A stretch of 64,000 nt of DNA from positions 24,527,929 to 24,591,928 of the forward strand of contig NW_020653945.1 in the NCBI RefSeq assembly GCF_003589595.1. The letters are read 5' to 3'. The notes beneath the pieces were generated by a model, which worked only from the letters and a program-made list of their open reading frames with translations, did not search any database and was not told where the DNA came from. Source of the DNA: Hyposmocoma kahamanoa. Its lineage: Eukaryota; Arthropoda; Insecta; Lepidoptera; Cosmopterigidae. Shown one piece after another: positions 22,731 through 33,024 of this stretch. How positions within the stretch are numbered: position 1 is the stretch's first letter; each line of letters starts with the position of its first letter. Position numbers and translations under genes: made by a program.

Positions 22731-22917
22731 TATTATTTATTTATTTATTCATGGAAATCCAACAGCTTCTTACATTTAATAAAAACAGGAACATTGCTTC
22801 AAACAATTCATACACGAGCAATAAACAAACGAACAATAAACAGTATTTCTTAACACCATGCACTTACATAAATATAACAACCCAATGCCTGCGCTAATCA
22901 GAAATTATTTTATAAAC

Positions 22918-24623
22918 TTAGGTAAATAGAATGTCAGTGAGTTTACGCTTTAGCGCATCAACAATACAATTGAATATATCAACTTCCAGGTCATGATTGC
23001 TCAGCACACTATTCAAGCTCTTGCTAGCTCTACATAGAAAACTATTTTGTCTGTAGTTAGTCCTCGCTAAGGGAACTGCAATAGGGTGATAGTGTCTCAT
23101 AGAACGAGTAGGTACAATAAACGAAATATCACCCAATAAGTCAAGGCAGTCAACATTACCATTTATGATGTTTAGAATATACGCAATATCAAATATTTTC
23201 GGGCAAATATTTAGAGGTAACAGATTTAGATCCTTACAGAGACGTGGGTAGTCACATGAATTATAAGACTTTTTATAGCATAAGAATTTAATAAATTTAT
23301 TTTGGACTCATTCAATTCTATCAATATAGACTTGGTATCTCGGACTCCAAATTTGGGAAGCATATTCCAACTTACTACGAACATATGCACAATATAATAT
23401 TCGTAAAATTTACGCATTATGAATCCCAGAGACTTAGTAGCCTTAGAGATAACACTATCAATATGAGCATCAAAGATCAGCTTTGAGTCATGGATGACAC
23501 CCAGATCCCTCATGACTGTCTTTCATTTTAGACAGCGATTTTTCAAACTATAAGGAGTAAAAATAGTTTTGACCTTGCGTGAAAAAGTCATTAAAAAATA
23601 TTTGGTGGGGTTAAGATCCAATTGATTGCTCAGACAGTAGTCATCCAGACGCGATAGATCAGACTGCAGAGCAATAGCATCATCAACAGAAGTGATTTTG
23701 GTATAAATTTTCATATTATCATCAAAGCTGGGTAAATTGGCGGAAGCAATTACTAATGTCATTAACAAATATATTGAAAAGGAGTGGCCCTAACAATGAA
23801 CCTTGAGGAACACCGCTAGGTATAGTAACTCAACTGGATATATAATTATTTACTACCACTGCTTGAGATCTGTTGCTTATGTATGAAGAAAACCACCTAA
23901 GAAGGTCACCTCTGGATAGCAATCATAGCGAGTTTAGTCATAAGGATATTATGGTCAATTTTATCAAAAACCTTTCTATAATCTGTATAGATGACATCTA
24001 CTTGATGACCACTGTCCATAGATTGTGAGACAAATTCGTTCAATAATATAAGATTAGATACTGTAGACCTACGCGGAAGGAGACCATGTTAGGTGTGACT
24101 AAAGGAATTATATAAAGCATTATAGACTTGGGTATGAACAATATTTTCCAATACTTTCGATAAAATGCACAATTTAGATATTGGTCTGTAATTAGTAACG
24201 TCGGTTTTAGGAGAATTTCTTAAGTACGTAGCATTCAGTAAACGAACGTTGAAATAGTAATAATACTGGTTTAGTGATTCAATCAGCACAATTAATTAGA
24301 AATAATGCCGGTAAGTAATCTGGACCAGCTGACTTGCTCGGATCCACTTTTCGTAATAATCTGGTAAGCACATCAGAATCTATTTTGATACTTGCAATAT
24401 TAGTAACTGTCTGATAATCAGTACTAACATCAAATTCTTCCGAGACAACGCATGATGAGGTATCCAAAACAGTTGTTTTAAAATAATCGGAAAAGGCACT
24501 GCAAATATCACTACCAGTGCTAACCATAACATTACCATATCGTAGACTACTAGGAATACCGTGAGAATTAGAACGAGATTTAACAAATGACCAAAACTGT
24601 ATGTTTTTCAATATTATTTTCAA
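22918..24623 (-). pseudogene. LINE-B reverse transcriptase and C-terminus
   Basis: The fragments in order are as follows. 24623-24279 carries the linker and SAGPDYLPALFL (RT domain 1). 24289-24089 has NSPKTDVTNYRPISKLCILS (domain 2). 23768-23523 holds SFDDNMKIYTKI where the catalytic FADD should be, so a metal-binding aspartate is displaced, then LNPTKYFLMTF. 23513-23226 has MRDLGVIHDSKLIFDAHID and the thumb. 23136-22918 has the C-terminal PTRSMRHYHPIAVPLARTNY and NSVLSNHDLEVDIF. The protein would have reverse-transcribed the element's RNA; this copy cannot. Confidence 0.75.
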
Positions 24624-24897
24624 CTTATTCAGTGTACTTCAAATAGCATTGTTTTTCTAACAATTTAACGCGATCTCTTTGAACTTTGAAAGACATTAAA
24701 TCACACTTATTACTGTACAATTTATATCTGCGGTGATATTTATTTTATCTCCGATAGCCTTCTTTAAAGGTGACGTGTACCAAATAGGATATGTGTCTAA
24801 AGTTACAGATTTACGCGGAACATACTGATTTCTAATTTGTCTAAACTTAGTGTAAAAGAATTCAACGCATTGGTCTAACGTACGGTGTGAAAAATCC

Positions 24898-25575
24898 TTA
24901 TCCCACGTCGATACTTACGAGCTCAGCATTAATGAGGTCGTAATTAGCCCTATTATAAAGATATTTAATATTTGGGGCTGATTTTAAACGAGTGAAAGGG
25001 ATAAATTGTACAGATATAGTTAAAGCTTCATGATAAGGGTTAGGCGGCACCAGTGGTTGCAAGCATTCTGAAACCGTTACGGTGTCATTACACAAGACAA
25101 GGTCCAAAATTCTGTCATGTTGGTTGACAATACCATTATATTGTTTTAGATTTTGAGTACTCAATTCATCCACGAAAGCACACTCATCATGGGTAGAATC
25201 ATCAGATGGTACATAAAAATTTTGACTCACAGTCCAATGAATATCTCTTTATCACCGATAATCAAGAATTTGTCTCCAGCATTACTCAGTCCAATCTCAC
25301 CAAGTTTGACTAAAAAATTTTTCAGTTGCAGAGAAAAAGAGTAACCTTTATTTTGTTTACATAAGTATAAAACACACATATGTAAATGAAGTTCGATTGC
25401 CAGGTGTTTTTAATGACAAAGTCAGCCACAAATCTTCCGCAGAGGATTGATAGGTAGGTTGAGGAGTAACTTTCAAATCCCGGCGGATAGCGATGATAAC
25501 TCCACCGCCAAAGTTTTGACCCGTTAGTGACAGATCTCGATCTCGCCGCCATACTATATATCTACTATCCAACAA
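24898..25575 (-). pseudogene. LINE-B AP-like endonuclease domain
   Basis: The N-terminal part at 25575-25357 reads LDSRYIVWRRDRDLSLTG, then GGGVIIAIRRDLKV, typical of the apurinic-like endonuclease that nicks the target. The C-terminal part at 25230-24898 reads NQHDRILDLVLCNDTVTV, corresponding to the LDxV strand, and HEALTISV where SDH is expected. The GDFN-type motif lies in the gap between them and is damaged. Confidence 0.65.
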
Positions 25576-26589
25576 TTCCGAGTCACAAATTCCATCAACT
25601 CGCCACGTTTCTGTGAGTACAATATTAACATCGAAAGAATTTCTAAAATTAAATAGTATATAAATGTATAAGAATCTGCAACGAACAGCACTACTATAGA
25701 TAAGTAACTGTATTTATTTCTTGATTTTTAACCAAAAAGAAACACTATTCAGCAAACACATACGTATATTCAAATTAATAAAGTCATAATACGACATAAC
25801 CAGAACCTCATTAGAAAGAGAGAAAAGCAAGCAATCGTGCACCAAGCGACACCGTGGATATATACTTAGCAGGAAAGAGACAATCGTAAGTTGCACTGGA
25901 TGCAATATAAGTGGATCATAGGCGTAGGCGCAGGTAAAAAAATTAACAATGGGACAAGATAACAAAATATAACAAAAACAAAAAATTAAATATCTATAAG
26001 TTACAAAAGCAAGTATAACTTAGCATAAAAATAAACAAATTAATAACGAATTTAGATAAATAACAGTCTATTACAACTTGTTTAAGTCACTCACATTGTT
26101 AATAATATAAATCTTCGAAGTGTCATTTTTACGCACATGTATTTTACCCAGAAATATTGATAACTTTTAGGTTTTAAAGAGGATTTAGTAGAAGTTAATA
26201 ACCGTTTGTACTCAGGGATCAGATGATCATTAAGAAATACATTTTGAGAGCAATCGCTGACACTTATCTCACTTGCCGATAGCTTCTTTTTAGAACCAGC
26301 GGACGCTAAAAATCTTCTTTAATATAGCGATTGGTAAAGCTAACGATAATTAGCTTTTTTTTAGAATTATGCACTGGAAGTCTCGAAATATAGTTGATGC
26401 TACTTTTATAAATCGGATAGTCAACAGCCTTTGATATCCGGTCAAAAATCATAAGTAGGTCCTCGTTGTCCTTCAATCAAAAGGATTACTTCCTTTAATT
26501 TCAACATTATTATGACGTTGCCATTGGTCTCTACAAACGTACTCACTTTTCAGAGCAATAACATCATTTTTCAAAACCAAAACGTTCTC

Positions 26590-27111
26590 CTAAACCGTAA
26601 CTAATTTTGGCATTTTATTGTCCATTGACTTTAACCTCGAACCAATGTCATCCAGAGTAGCACTGTTGAAATCACATGAATTCTTAAGCTCATTAATTTC
26701 ATTTTTTAACGATTTCACCTCCTGCATAAGAACTGGCAGATTAGAGAGAAGGGTCTGCATAGATCTTAACTCCATCATGATGGTCTCCAATGAGACTGAC
26801 TACGAATTGGGTATGGGTGAAGTAGCGTCTGTTTTGCACGATATACATTTCCAGAGCGATCTGCGATCAGCTCCGAGCTTACGATAGCCTTGTTCGGATA
26901 CTCAGGCACAACAGAAACCGAATATTTTTTTGCAAAAGCGACACTGAGCACAATCATTAACAGTAGCACTGCAGCGAGCACACTGCGTGATTACGATGAT
27001 AGTATATAAGAATTGAACAAAGTTTGAGATACGTTGACACTCAGGTACGAAATAGTATGGATGCGTGCAGATCGTAAGTGAGCTCGATAGCGACTGAAAT
27101 AATATTATCAT
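26590..27111 (-). pseudogene. LINE-B ORF1: PHD-like finger and coiled coil
   Basis: Near the N-terminus (about 26990-26902, minus) is CARCSATVND, then CAQCRFCKKIFGFCC, a cysteine-rich finger like the PHD-type fingers of some LINE ORF1 proteins. Further on (26790-26590) is METIMMELRSMQTLLSNLPV followed by VKSLKNEINELKN and LKSMDN, a heptad-like coiled coil. ORF1 proteins of this kind bind the element RNA. A stop after CCA and a frame change separate the two parts. The finger is shared with the element at 49-53 kb. Confidence 0.55.
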
Positions 27112-27420
27112 GAAATAATATATCTACGGAATATAGGTATTCGAATACCTAAATAATATTAATTACCACGGTAACTAGGTAAAGAACACTAATTCACGAA
27201 TGACCCAAATAACAGTGTAAATAAGTTTCTCATGTGCAATAATATATCAGGATTGATTTAAACGTAAAGTCCTGTTTTAAATTCAATTTTAAAACAAACA
27301 TTTTTCACACAAATTTTTAAGACTCAATTATAACCAACATTGAATTAAAAAAAAAATTTTTGGTGCTTTCGCCCTTTCTTCTAAACACTGATGATGTATG
27401 ATGAAAGGTAAAAATGTAAA
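27112..27420. other. AT-rich spacer
   Basis: Nothing recognised. Confidence 0.4.
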
Positions 27421-27424
27421 GGTA

Positions 27425-27646
27425 AAGGTAAAAAAAATGTCACATGAGTGATATTTCTTTACACATAAATTCTCAAAATTATACAGCTATAGTAAGAAAA
27501 TCACGATCTTTGTGCATATAAAATTAATAATAAAAAACCTATAACCTCTAATAAGAGTTTTAACGATAGATCGTGATTTTGTTGCTTCAACTACATATAT
27601 AGAGACATTTTGTGGAAAATAATACGTATGTGGTTTTTCCTTTAAG
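27425..27646. mobile_element. MITE family M2, copy 2 (diverged)
   Basis: The left end AAAGGTAAAAAAAATGTCAC and right end TACGTATGTGGTTTTTCCTT with TAAG correspond to the termini of 17328-17568. The inner AAGAAAATCACGATCTTTG and GATCGTGATTTTGTTG are the inner dyad. It is non-coding, and a SINE lies immediately next to it. Confidence 0.55.
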
Positions 27647-27647
27647 C

Positions 27648-27757
27648 AATAATAATAATAATAAAGCACACACATTACAAATATTTCTCCCGGCCCGGGA
27701 ATCGAACCGGAGACCACTGCGTGGCAGTCTAGCATGATAACCGTTTGGTTACACAGG
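27648..27757 (-). mobile_element. tRNA-derived SINE family A, copy 1
   Basis: The minus strand reads a box A-like AACCAAACGGTTATCATG (27751 leftward), then CCGGTTCGATTCCCGGGCCG with the canonical box B GGTTCGATTCC (27708-27698), a short body with GTGTGTGC and an (ATT)n tail at 27648-27663. RNA polymerase III transcription is expected from the internal promoter. The body is internally deleted compared with the copies at 29622 and 45001. Confidence 0.75.
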
Positions 27758-28277
27758 TAGTTAAATAGATAACGTAATCAGTAATTTACCAAGCGATGAC
27801 CCATTAATTTTGATCTACCACATCCGTGGTACACTGGTAACTCCAACTGGAAGAAACGCCACCACAATGGTAAGCTCTCATAAGATGCGTAGTATTAACT
27901 AATTGGTGATGTGCCCTCAAATGATGTTAAATAATAAAGAAGTAAACAGTAAATATCTAAGTAAACAGCAGTATATTATATACTTATTTGAGATGGATTT
28001 ATTAATATAGAATTTTGAAGAGAGGCGCCAGCTTGTCTGAATGTGAACAGAAGATGTTAACTTCCACACGTGTTAATCGCACGATAATAACTAGAAATAC
28101 AAAAATGATGTCTTCCGAGGTATCAATTTACTTTTAAAACAATGTGATATCCCTTGTCATGCGAACAAAACCATTGCCCAATATAGTATCGCCATAGACG
28201 GGAAATACGAGAATGACATCGTACATTAACCACGTTAGGGTGAAAGCATTACTTCAGCAGATCATCAGTTATTTAGA
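27758..28277. other. No feature recognised
   Basis: AT-rich, with no motif-bearing ORF. Confidence 0.4.
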
Positions 28278-28565
28278 TGGTGATTTTTAGTAGCAGTAGA
28301 GCTCCTTATGAAAGAGTTCGTGGAGGGAAGTAATTCCCTCCTCACCTATTTTTGCTGCCTACCGGTAATGAGAGCATTACTGTGTCTCACTTTTGAAGGG
28401 CGCTGAACTTACAGGCGCATGGGACCTGTCAACTTATGTCTCGGGGTGACAAGCGCAGTGGCATTTTCCCTCAGATCTTTGCGATTAAAAGCTCTCAGTG
28501 ACAACTGCAACTGCTGTGGACAGGTGTGTCGCTTGACATCAGGTGCATGATGGATTCGTCGTGTG
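28278..28565 (-). repeat. ~280 bp abundant repeat, copy 4
   Basis: It starts TAGCAGTAGAGCTCCTTATG and contains GACCTGTCAACTTATGTCTC, CTCAGATCTTTGCGATTAAA and CAGGTGTGTCGCTTGACATC. One of the more complete copies. The 75-codon ORF on its minus strand is a by-product. Confidence 0.75.
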
Positions 28566-29083
28566 CCTTCCGGTATGCGGTCGCCATTCAAGAACTCTTT
28601 GACCCCATCGGCTATGTGTGCCCCTCCCACTGCCACTTAAATTTATCCAGGGCAAAGTAGCTGGAAAACGAAGTGTCAGTAAAACAGCAATACTGGTCAA
28701 ATAATTAAGTAGCAACCTATAAAGTCAGGATTGCCATGATGTTTAAATAGGAAACGGACGTGAGATTCAGACGCACATTTGCACGACGTGTTTCGAACAT
28801 TCATCAACATTTTCGACATGTTATTCCTTAATCATGAGATTCTGCGGCGAAAAACATCGATTTAAATACGTGAGTTATCCGTCAGTTAATAAGGTATGAT
28901 GTTGTTCAATCTTCGATAAACGAGAAACTCTAAGAAAAAGAAGTTTCTTGGGAGTTTTATCTATTAGTGTTCATGCTGAACGTATGATGTTACTATAGCC
29001 GTTTAATTACCTCGTCTTGACAGTTGCGAACTTGCTATGGTTAGTATTAAAGCTTTTAAGAGCTTTTTACTATAAGGATCTAT
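28566..29083. other. No feature recognised
   Basis: AT-rich. Confidence 0.4.
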
Positions 29084-29276
29084 AGGAATGAAACTATTTT
29101 TCCGGATTTAAATCGCGTATATCATCAATCGGTCACGGTTGACAGTCAACCGTGACCATGGGACCTGTAAAGGGCCCGAAACGTCGGTTTGTTTGAAAAA
29201 ACAAATATACGCGATTTAAATCCGGAAAAATAGTTTCATTCCTATGTATAACAATCGCGAAAACCTAAGAACTCGA
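29084..29276 (-). mobile_element. Foldback element FB1, copy 3 (most complete)
   Basis: Both long arms are present (29084-29120 and 29207-29243), and the outer block lies on the right (CGCGAAAACCTAAGAACTCG), so this copy is reversed relative to the others. The centre holds a perfect 13 bp hairpin, GGTCACGGTTGAC / GTCAACCGTGACC (29131-29157), and GGGCCCGAAACGTCGGTTTG. It is non-coding. Confidence 0.8.
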
Positions 29277-29621
29277 TATAAGGATCTAAATAACTTTACG
29301 GCCTAAGTAACAAAATGGCGAGGATTAAGTCCAGAAGGACACCCAAAAATGAAAATTTCTGATATTAATGAAGAATATTATTTCTGATTTAATTAATTGT
29401 TTTCTGTTTTTATAAGGATTTTGAACACGAATCAACTTATTATAGTCAGTTACTAAAAAGAAATCCCATTAGGGGAACCCTTATCACGTGAAACTTATTG
29501 GGATTAATCACAATATGATTAAATTCATTATATAAAATTGTTGATACAATCACTGACCTCGATAATGTCAAATAGAAAAGTTACTTATTTATTTCATACA
29601 CATTTTTTTCTGTGTTACACT
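29277..29621. other. No feature recognised
   Basis: AT-rich. Confidence 0.4.
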
Positions 29622-29815
29622 ATAATAACAATAATAATAATAACGCACACACTCATAGCCCAGCACTAAGGAAACCCTGTATCGCGGGTACCATGAACAT
29701 ATACATAGACAACAATAAATTATACCCGAACTTACGAGAGAAATTAATTTAGGCCATACGAATCGAACCCGGAGCCTCTGAATGGCAGACCAGCTTATTC
29801 GGCCACGGAGGCAGT
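29622..29815 (-). mobile_element. tRNA-derived SINE family A, copy 2
   Basis: The minus-strand head reads TGCCTCCGTGGCCGAATAAG, then TCCGGGTTCGATTCG (box B; terminal C changed), a body with TAAATTAATTTCTCTCGTAA and CCTTAGTGCTGGGCTATGAG, and an ATT tail at 29622-29642. This is the longest family A copy in the window. Confidence 0.75.
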
Positions 29816-30045
29816 TTGCTACTACGTAGACAATTTAATATTTTGCAATAGCTTTTTCACGGACCAATAAGTAGGCTATGAAATACCTAAGCACCAGGGC
29901 CTCGGCTCCGACTATTTATTTGCACCCATATGTTGCAAACCCTTGGCCTTAAAAAAATTAAAGACTGCCTGTGAAACTTATAGGTCAGCAGCTACCTTTT
30001 CCAATCGAATTAGCTATACAAAGGGGAATGCTGCCAGGACTAATT
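29816..30045. other. Spacer
   Basis: Nothing recognised. Confidence 0.4.
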
Positions 30046-30340
30046 ATTGTATTTTGGCTTGTGGCTTGCACACCAGTTTTCATGGTGTGCCATCTCTGAG
30101 GTCCCGGGTTCGATTCCTGGCCGGGTCAATGTAGGAAACTAACTTTCTGTATTGCCACGGATCTGGTTGTTTGTGGTACAGTCGTTACTTCCGATTACCA
30201 TAACACAGCTGCTTAATACTTTGGGATCAGAACAACGTGTGGTGTTGTCTTATATTTATTGAAATTTATTAATATTCATTAATATTCATTAAGATTCATT
30301 AATATTTATATATTATTTATTTATTACCTGTCTATATATT
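30046..30340 (+). mobile_element. tRNA-derived SINE family B
   Basis: The head carries a strong box B (GGTCCCGGGTTCGATTCCTG, box B at 30107-30118). The body has GCCACGGATCTGGTTGTTTG, TGGTACAGTCGTTACTTCCG and GGGATCAGAACAACGTGTGG, which I recognise as a widespread lepidopteran SINE body. The tail is AT-rich with three AATATTCATT-like units (30268-30306) and ATTT repeats. Box A is degraded, so this copy is probably silent. Confidence 0.7.
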
Positions 30341-30884
30341 TAATTACCTCAATTTTGTGACACGGTACTTATCTTCGTGGATACTTTTCCGTTTTCCTTA
30401 TTGAGCCTTATAGGGATAATTTTTCAATTCAAGTTGAACATTATCGATTTTCTACTATTTCTGGCTCATAAATTCCTTTATCAGTAGAAATTACAGATGG
30501 TCATACAGAAAAACTAGAAAAATCTAATAAATAATACTAAAATGATCTATTGTTAGATCGAATAAAAATCAGACTGGGATCAAGCACTGTAACATAAAAC
30601 ACAACAAATCTTTCTAAGTCCAATATAAATTGGATATCTCAAATTCACTGCTTCAGAAACTTGATCATATGTGTCTCGTTAACCTGGTTAGAAACCCTAT
30701 AAAACAGTCAGTACAATATCACATGAAACGAACCTTATGCCGTATCTACAACGTCACATGTCTACAAATGCTGATTAATTTCTCCAACAAAGGATGCGAG
30801 CTGAAAACTCTAGTTTATAGAAACGCTGACGCAATATACCGAAAGCAGAGTCATGCATCTTTCGACCCATTTATAACTAAACCG
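30341..30884. other. No feature recognised
   Basis: AT-rich. The 108-codon plus ORF at 30630-30956 covers unique sequence and then runs into a repeat; it has no domain that I recognise. Confidence 0.4.
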
Positions 30885-30975
30885 GTTACGCTCTGTTACT
30901 CGCTAAAAAAGAGTATGGCAAGATTGCTTGTTGGATCACTGCCAAATGTCCCCTGACCCATCTTTCTGTGTTTAA
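30885..30975 (+). repeat. Short interspersed repeat R-CGG, copy 1
   Basis: AACCGGTTACGCTCTGTTAC, then GATTGCTTGTTGGATCACTG and CCAAATGTCCCCTGACCCAT match 38350-38440 in the same orientation with about a quarter of positions changed. Class unknown. Confidence 0.5.
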
Positions 30976-31078
30976 CTCCAAGGGTGAGATGCTTGGAACT
31001 GTTTTTTCTGATACTCTACGTCATCGATTGTTTTGATATTAAATATTGTAATATGAAATCAATCGAAAGTACAATATA

Positions 31079-32640
31079 TTAAGTTTCATAAGTAGTAGAA
31101 CTTTCATCACCATCGTCTACCCATTTATACGTCCCACTGCTTGGCACGGGTCTCCTCTCAGGCGAGGGTCCTGGTTGGCTGACCCAATGCGGGTTGGAGA
31201 CTTCACACGTTTTCCGAAGTTCAAAATTTATCTTCTCTCCTTGGTATTTTTCACCATTCTTGTACAACATGTCACTTTGACGTTATAGTTTAAAAATATT
31301 TAGTAAATTAGGTGAAACTCTTAAGTGTTGGTGTAATCTATTATTTAATCCATTCACATATATATTACCTGTTGGTGAACGATTTTTCTTTAAAATCAAA
31401 TCGTGATTGGGTACCGGGTACCCTTTAGTTTGACATATTTATGAAAACACCAACCCTGGCTAATTTTTCTTGTATGGTAACACAGAATATTAGTGCTGCG
31501 TACCAATTAACTCGATTTTACTTCTGTAGTCGAGTCTCATGTAAATTATAGCTTTTCTTTAATATTTCCATGTCGAACGCCGCCATTTAGGTTGCCAAGT
31601 ACTTCCTGTAAAGTAATCTAAGTAAACCTGGAATCGCCATGTATTCTAGCGGGTTTAGATGATAAGACTTAGGAGCTTCATCTAGATGAATCGATAGATT
31701 GTCTGTGGCGTTGTTCGCGTGTAACATCTCTCAGGAAGAATTCGGCGGAAGCTTGTCTTTTCTGTTCGACACGTCGACTCGCAAGGTGTTCCAGATTCTT
31801 ACATCTTCTACGGTTATTTATCCCATTGGGGGCCTGGTCCCCCAATGCCTCTTTTTATAAAGTAACCAGGAATAGCCAGATGCCGTAATTATGGGTCTCG
31901 GAATCCTGCACCAAATATAAAACCCGTGTCACCGGACCGCATGGTGAGTTGACCTCTGGATTCTTTCCTTCGTCAGATGTTTCGTCATTTATTTCAATGT
32001 ACTGTAACAATCTGTATTGTTGCAGGGTTTTTTTATGTCTATCTTTGGTACTTGTAATTTCAAATCTCGCCATCAATTGAATGGCTGAGACAAATCTGCT
32101 GTAACTTTTGTTCGGCTGTGCCCGACCACGTGGCATGAGCTCCACGGGTGATCGGCGTCTACTTGTAACTGCGTTACTCCTGTAGAAACTACGCTGTCTT
32201 CGCAGCGGGTCTGGTATGTAATTTAAATGTACATCCGGTAAACTCCAGGTCAGTGACGTATAAGTGAAGTGTCCATGTGTCACTCATGTACTTTCAAAAC
32301 TCTTAGTGCAGTGTATTAGCTCTAAGTATATTTAAAGTTAAACTTTTCTATGTAACTGATAAGAACAGTAATCATATCTATACTCTCCTAATGTGAACTC
32401 GGGGAAGTGAAATTCTAGTTCTCCATACTGTTCCCTTAAATTTAACTGTAACATGTAACCATATTAAATTCAAAATAAAGCTTCTGGTTATTTCTACTTG
32501 AAATTTGTTTTCGTTGTGTGTAAGGCGCCCTTCCTTCTCCTCGCTTATAAATTTTACATGCAGCACCGGGTCAACCAGAACTCCCCCACAAACCAGTCTC
32601 ATGCTCACTCAAACCGACTGGAGCTGACCATTACAGTCTG
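31079..32640 (-). pseudogene. Unidentified coding fossil, several frames
   Basis: Three minus-strand reading frames follow each other. 32608-32378 has a beta-rich NENKFQVEITRSF and GTVWRTRISLPRVHIRR. 32283-31855 contains KDRHKKTLQQYRLLQYIEIN and PEVNSPCGPVTRVLYL. A +1 frame adds PGYFIKRGIGGPGPQWDK at about 31900-31805 and then ASAEFFLRDVTREQRHRQSI near 31740-31690. 31270-31079 ends NPHWVSQPGPSPERRPVPSS, then GTYKWVDDGDES and a stop. Composition looks like real protein rather than chance, and the frames break as in a pseudogene. I do not recognise the family. A capsid-like viral relic (parvovirus/densovirus-like C-terminus) or an unknown transposon protein are both possible. Confidence 0.35.
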
Positions 32641-32744
32641 ATAAAGTTTGGCATAATTAGTTTCGAAAAAATACGACAGATGTCGGATTTATGTATGCTC
32701 CACAAGATTGCTAACGGTTTTGCAGATGCCACCTTATTGCAGAT
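32641..32744. other. Spacer
   Basis: Nothing recognised. Confidence 0.4.
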
Positions 32745-33024
32745 AAATAATAAATAAATAAAATAAATAAAATTGTTTATTCAGTAACATAATGTACAGA
32801 GAAAACTAAAGACTACTTATGCGATTTAATGTAAAAATAACACATGTACCTGAACTAGGAAATTCCTGTATTTCAGGTAAAAAGTACTACTAATTATAAA
32901 TGTGGATACTATTAATATTATAAATACTTTTTAGGAGAATCTTATGAAATAAAATTAAACAATTAAATAATAAATTGCCATTAAAAAAAAAAAAAAAAAA
33001 ATGTACACTTAAACAAGACAACAT

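Larger units (their letters stand above)
22731..27111 (-). mobile_element. Decayed full-length LINE, Jockey/CR1 superfamily (LINE-B)
   Basis: About 4.4 kb on the minus strand, in element order: ORF1 remains (27111-26590), endonuclease (25575-24898), linker and RT (24623-23226), C-terminus (23136-22918), then a 3' UTR ending in an (AATA)n tail at 22731-22754. All parts are separated by stops and frameshifts. The order and spacing equal those of the element at 49.2-53.8 kb, showing the same family or a close one. No flanking target duplication was identified. Confidence 0.75.
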
